From Saksenaea vasiformis B4078 (Eukaryota > Mucoromycota > Mucoromycetes > Mucorales > Saksenaeaceae), in assembly GCA_000697055.1 (NCBI GenBank), contig JNDT01001818.1, positions 248,001 to 312,000 of the forward strand: DNA of 64,000 nucleotides. Direction: 5' to 3'. Under the pieces are notes generated by a model. It ran no database searches. It saw nothing but the letters and a program-made list of their open reading frames with translations, and was not told the DNA's origin. The stretch's first letter is position 1; every line of letters begins with the position of its first letter. Shown piece by piece: positions 60,235 to 64,000 of this stretch. The position numbers and the translations under genes are program-made.

Positions 60235-61317
60235 ATGTCTCACGTATATTTCGGACGTCCTATTTTACCAGCACCGCCGACACCGCCGATGACACCTAAT
60301 TCACAACTTTCTGACCAAGACTCTTCTTACTTGTCATCCAAACGGAAATGCTCCGATAGTGACGACACATCAACAACAACAAAACGTAACAGACCCAACC
60401 CGAATGATTTGGACGGCGATTTGACTCTACTGAGCTGGGCTTGCCATGCTCATGATGAGTCAAAGCTCAGAGACTATTTAAGCTCAGGTGACGTCCAAGT
60501 GAATAAGGCATCAGGTCCTGGCCTATCCACCGCCTTGCATATGGCTGCATCAGTTGGTTTTGCGTTGGGTGTTGAACTGCTATTGCAGTATCCTGGGATC
60601 AGTCCTAACACTGTCGACCGTCACGGCCAAACACCCCTCCACGTAGCTGCGCAAAGCAATCACCCACGCTGCACACGACTCTTAATAAAGCATGGTGCGC
60701 GCCAAGATATTCAGGATTCCCAAGGTCGTCTCGCCCTTCATCTTGCTATTATCCATCGACACATGCATTGCGTCACCGAACTTGTTCAACAACCTGAGCT
60801 TCTGACTGTACCTTCGCAAACGGACAACCGAGACGCTGTCGAACTAGCCGTTGTCGTGGGCGATGTCACCATTCTCCGACAACTTCTATCAGCCCAGTAT
60901 GAAGGTCGACTACGGAGGCGGAAACTGTCACTTGTACAATTGGCCGTGACCTTTAATCGGATCGAATGCCTGCAGCTACTGATCGATTTAGGCTATGATA
61001 TCAATGAACCGTCCTCTGACAGCCCATTATACCTCGCGGTCCAACAGCGCAAATTCGACCTTGTGCGAGTACTGCGAAAGGCAGGCGCCAATCCTTGCCT
61101 TGCCAACGGTACCAACCCAAGCCTGGCCTATGCCATCCACCATGGTTTTGTTGAAATGATACCTCTCCTAACAACTCTCTCGACCTCAAACGATTTTATT
61201 CAGCAGACAATTCTGTTGGCGAATCCTCCAAACACCATCCGAAAAAATCAAATCATTGCCATCATTATGAGATCCCTTAGCGCTCTTGCCGCCAAAAAAG
61301 ACTCTCCTACGTCCTAA
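60235..61317 (+). CDS. Ankyrin-repeat protein
   Basis: A single-exon gene of 360 aa. The N-terminal 65 residues are Pro/Ser/Thr-rich with a basic cluster ('TTKRNRPNP') that may be a nuclear signal. About seven ankyrin repeats follow from residue 65 on: 'LTLLSWACHAHDESKLRDYL', 'STALHMAASVGFALGVELLL', 'QTPLHVAAQSNHPRCTRLLI', 'RLALHLAIIHRHMHCVTELV', then more divergent ones. The layout (disordered basic start plus repeats) recalls IkB/BCL3-like or Swi6-like regulators, but there is no DNA-binding domain. I chose the ATG at 60235 (context TTACCATGT); an in-frame ATG at 60139 would add a Tyr/Pro-rich stretch across a C-tract that looks like leader sequence. Confidence 0.8.
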   Translation: MSHVYFGRPILPAPPTPPMTPNSQLSDQDSSYLSSKRKCSDSDDTSTTTKRNRPNPNDLDGDLTLLSWACHAHDESKLRDYLSSGDVQVNKASGPGLSTALHMAASVGFALGVELLLQYPGISPNTVDRHGQTPLHVAAQSNHPRCTRLLIKHGARQDIQDSQGRLALHLAIIHRHMHCVTELVQQPELLTVPSQTDNRDAVELAVVVGDVTILRQLLSAQYEGRLRRRKLSLVQLAVTFNRIECLQLLIDLGYDINEPSSDSPLYLAVQQRKFDLVRVLRKAGANPCLANGTNPSLAYAIHHGFVEMIPLLTTLSTSNDFIQQTILLANPPNTIRKNQIIAIIMRSLSALAAKKDSPTS

Positions 61318-63230
61318 CATTTATTCCCTATTACCCGCTATTATTTTGCCATTCCATCTAATCATTACCATTGTACATAATTCATCCACATAAGAAAAAA
61401 AAATACATGACACTATGGCTGAAGCTAAAAAAAAACAAAAACAAAAAGGAACTTTGCATTCTCCATTATGTTCGTAAAAATAAATTTCATTACTTCCTCT
61501 TTGCCATCTCCATTTTATCCGGGGCGCATGTGATGGCAGTCAAAAGAATTGAAATCTAGTATTCTGCGATCAAGTCTCTATTAGGCGAATTGTGAGGAGT
61601 TTTCTCAAATTTGCTAAATGGGATTGGAAACAAGAAACAAATAGTGAACGGCGGTATTAAAAGCATAGAAGCTTACATGTTTATTGCTGGTCATTTCAAC
61701 TACATGTTAATCAATGGAGCATAATAGCAAAACAGAAACAGTGGGTATTTTGCACAATACAGAAAGATATAGTCATGTCAGCCCGATTAAGCACATGAGG
61801 TGTTGATTTTTGTTACTCAACAGCATCGCTATACTGTTCCTAGGCAACATGAGAAGATTTAAACCCTGGGTTCAACGAACAACCCAATTAAGGACGAAAT
61901 GGCGACACACGTCTTTTCTCTAAAGTCTCAGGTAGCTGCACTGGTGTGTTTCCCACATTTAGAAATGACGGGAGAATCTAGTAGAGAATCGCTAGAGATA
62001 GTACCAAACATCTCTATTCCTACAAAAATTTCATGGACCTCTTTTTTTCTCTTTTTGTCAAAATGGTAATGCACAATATGTGCAAGACGTGTTTTATTGT
62101 AATTGGTCTTGTATTCAAACATATACTAAGCTTTAGAGATAAAGTATGTGCAAGACCCTTAAGGGCATTTATGAAGATTCGATTGCATGCGTCCTGTATT
62201 GTGCTGGTCAGTGTTTCATTATTCAATAGTGTTCCTTTTTCAACGCGCTCTTGCACACGATCCAAATTGCTCGACCGGATTGATCCTGGTGAATGTGAAG
62301 TGCAGATTCATATATGACTACACACAATCGCCAACATAGTCTACACCGGTTGGAGCCTCTCTCCAATATTTTCAGGCAATTTCTTTTAATCGAGCGAAAT
62401 GAGGTCTTTTGAGGCTATTTCTGCATTTTTTGATCGGGGAATTGTAGAGCGCAGTCTAGCAATCTGTTCCGTTAGATTTGCTATCATCCGATTCGGCGCG
62501 AGTAGACAATTTTTCTACCTTGTCTTCCACGAATTGCTTATGCTTCTCTCCTAATGTCGCCGTTTTCCTCTTGGTCTGCCGCTTCCAAATCTTTCCGAGC
62601 TTTTTGTACTCAACGCTGCGCTGTACATGGGTTTGATTTGGAGTTGTAATTCTGAAGCTCAAACCGTCATTCATTTTCTCATACTCCAAACAACATCTAT
62701 TCTTTTTTTTTTTTTTGATACGCGACCAGACATCCTTTTTGGGACGTGATCTGTGAAGCATTCTTTGTCTTCGTCTTTTGTATTTTTATTTTTATTTTTG
62801 CGATCTTTAATCATTCGGGATAGTCTAGGTTAGGTATTTGCTTTAATTGGTGATATCTCCTATCGTGTAATATAACGTCGTCAACATTCATATCCATTTA
62901 AATAATGTCTTTACGGACTTATCCTGCATTTTCCCACATCTATCATCTTTTAAAGGCAGCTATTGTATTATAACTCAGTAGAAGTAATAGAGTTACGCCA
63001 TAATATATTTTGGAAATGCATCAAGAGTAACTGGGTTCAATGCAGATGTTACTTTTCAAGTGTCCCCATCATGGGCAAAAAATAAACGGGGAATTTGGTA
63101 TCTAATCCTATTGGTCAGCATGAAGGCGGACGCTACTAAATCTGTGCGGAGTACAAATTGTATGCTCTGAAGCAGCAAGCGATAGATAAGCCACCTAGTG
63201 TTTTCGTCTTCCCCACCCCCAGTTATAGTT
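61318..63230. other. Intergenic with transposase remains
   Basis: 1.9 kb. Apart from the decayed transposase pieces at 62020-62761, no gene is recognised. Confidence 0.5.
62020..62761 (-). pseudogene. Decayed DDE transposase (Tc1/mariner-like)
   Basis: Two pieces in the expected order on the minus strand. 62761-62456 holds a basic stretch and 'LGEKHKQFVEDKVEKL', like the start of the helix-turn-helix part in transposases common in these fungi. 62320-62020 holds the tail pattern 'NPVEQF', followed in a shifted frame by 'LLNNETLTSTIQDACNRI', like the 'NP-x-E-x-x-W ... L-x-x-R-I-x-D-A' end of DDE enzymes. The catalytic middle is missing and the tail needs a frame change. It is therefore an internally deleted, inactive copy. 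I did not find its end repeats. Confidence 0.45.
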
Positions 63231-63822
63231 ATGGTAAGACAAGGGCCCTCATGGCAGAAGAATACTGAAGACCTTGCTAGTCGGCAAGATTGATTGCACA
63301 AATCGTGGTTTCTTTGGGCACTGTGGTTGGCCGTGCGTTTATTGCGGCCTATCAACAAGCCGCAGCAAGTAAGTTGCACATGGAAAAGAGCCGGTGAGAA
63401 GAGATGTAAGGCTAACGACTCGTAACAGACGCTGCTCAAGGTGGAGGCAGAGCTGCTCGAGCTGCAGGAAAGAAGGAGACAGTCGTCGATGCAATTACCC
63501 GGAAAACCGGCATGTCTATGGAAGAAGCTTGCCAAATTCTGAATATTACCAAAGACGTCGACATGGCTAAATTGACCAAGGTAATGTGCAAAGAATGAGG
63601 GTGATCGATTGAGGATAAGATGGACTTATGGTTGTACAGAATTACGAACACTTATTCAATGTGAATGACTCGGCGAAAGGCGGATCATTTTATCTCCAAT
63701 CCAAAGTGGTGAGAGCAAAAGAGCGGTTCGAGATGGAATTGGCAGAAGAAAAGAGGCAAAGCGAAGCTCGTAAAGCGGAGGAAAACAGTAGCAGTGAAAA
63801 TAACAGTTCACCCTCATCGTAA
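63231..63822 (+). CDS. PAM16: Mitochondrial import motor subunit PAM16 (TIM16)
   Basis: Exon 1 is the start codon alone (63231-63233). Exons 63281-63368, 63429-63580 and 63640-63822 follow, giving 141 aa. The N-terminal membrane-facing helix reads '[25 protein letters not shown]'. The J-like domain has '[12 protein letters not shown]' and '[20 protein letters not shown]', with N-D-S where true J-proteins carry H-P-D. This is the mark of PAM16, which holds back PAM18 and so controls Hsp70 at the inner-membrane import channel. A charged Glu/Ser-rich tail ends the protein. The three-nucleotide first exon is supported by the GTAAGA donor right after ATG and an acceptor that brings the family start into frame. 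Confidence 0.9.
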
Positions 63823-64000
63823 TTTATATCCGTTCGTTGCCTTTGTAAAAAAAAAATATGTCGTCCCAACCCCTTTCCTGTTTTTTAGATAAAAAATGGT
63901 CAATGCATGTAGAGCATGCTCTGACGAGAACATTTGGTGTCTTTACACCTGCATTATGACAAAAGGTATTATGAAGAAAAAAAAGGGGGAACGCTAGGGT
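63823..64000. other. 3' flank of PAM16
   Basis: The last 180 bp contain A-tracts, and nothing further is recognised before the window ends. Confidence 0.5.

Overview
This window is nuclear DNA from a fungus, most likely a member of Mucoromycota (Mucorales or a close relative). Genes are split by many very short introns (about 35-80 nt, mostly GT-AG). Proteins match fungal families such as NCE101, GON7, MAM33, Pcl-type cyclins and the acetyl-transfer type of arginine synthesis. One intron has full minor-spliceosome (U12, AT-AC) signals; these are absent from most yeasts and, as far as I recall, are retained in some early-diverging fungi. The species cannot be told from the sequence. I rebuilt gene models by hand from reading frame, splice sites and homology, so protein lengths below come from exon sums that close in frame.

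Left part (1-24.7 kb): the 3' part of a TRAPPII subunit gene (TRAPPC10/Trs130), ornithine carbamoyltransferase, a WDR53-like protein and TSR1 (divergent, 135 bp apart), a SWS1/ZSWIM7 recombination factor, a kelch protein, KEOPS subunit GON7, the bifunctional ArgJ/ARG7 acetyltransferase, a GH47 mannosidase, ribosomal protein L8 (eL8) and a Pho80/Pcl-like cyclin. Two short inverted-repeat elements lie between genes at 11.8-12.1 kb and 15.4-15.8 kb. Both arginine genes carry the same perfect Gcn4/CPC1 palindrome upstream.

Middle part (25-46 kb): an unresolved gene, an MFS transporter, a BolA protein, a nonaspanin (TM9SF), a microcephalin-like BRCT protein, two unknown proteins, a DENND6-type DENN protein with an apparent frameshift, a membrane/coiled-coil protein, mitochondrial MAM33 and a DH-PH Rho exchange factor.

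Right part (48-64 kb): a single C2-domain protein, poly(A)-binding protein, the very small NCE101 gene, chaperonin CCT2, an exact 570-bp tandem duplication of a small gene of unknown function, a gene-poor stretch of about 4 kb, an ankyrin protein, remains of a DDE transposase and PAM16.

Most genes are housekeeping genes (trafficking, ribosome assembly, translation, folding, mitochondrial import). I see no secondary-metabolite cluster, no CRISPR array and no intact mobile element. The most unusual things are the U12-type intron, the three genes whose first coding exon is only the start codon, the one-blade-per-exon kelch gene, and the paired Gcn4 sites.
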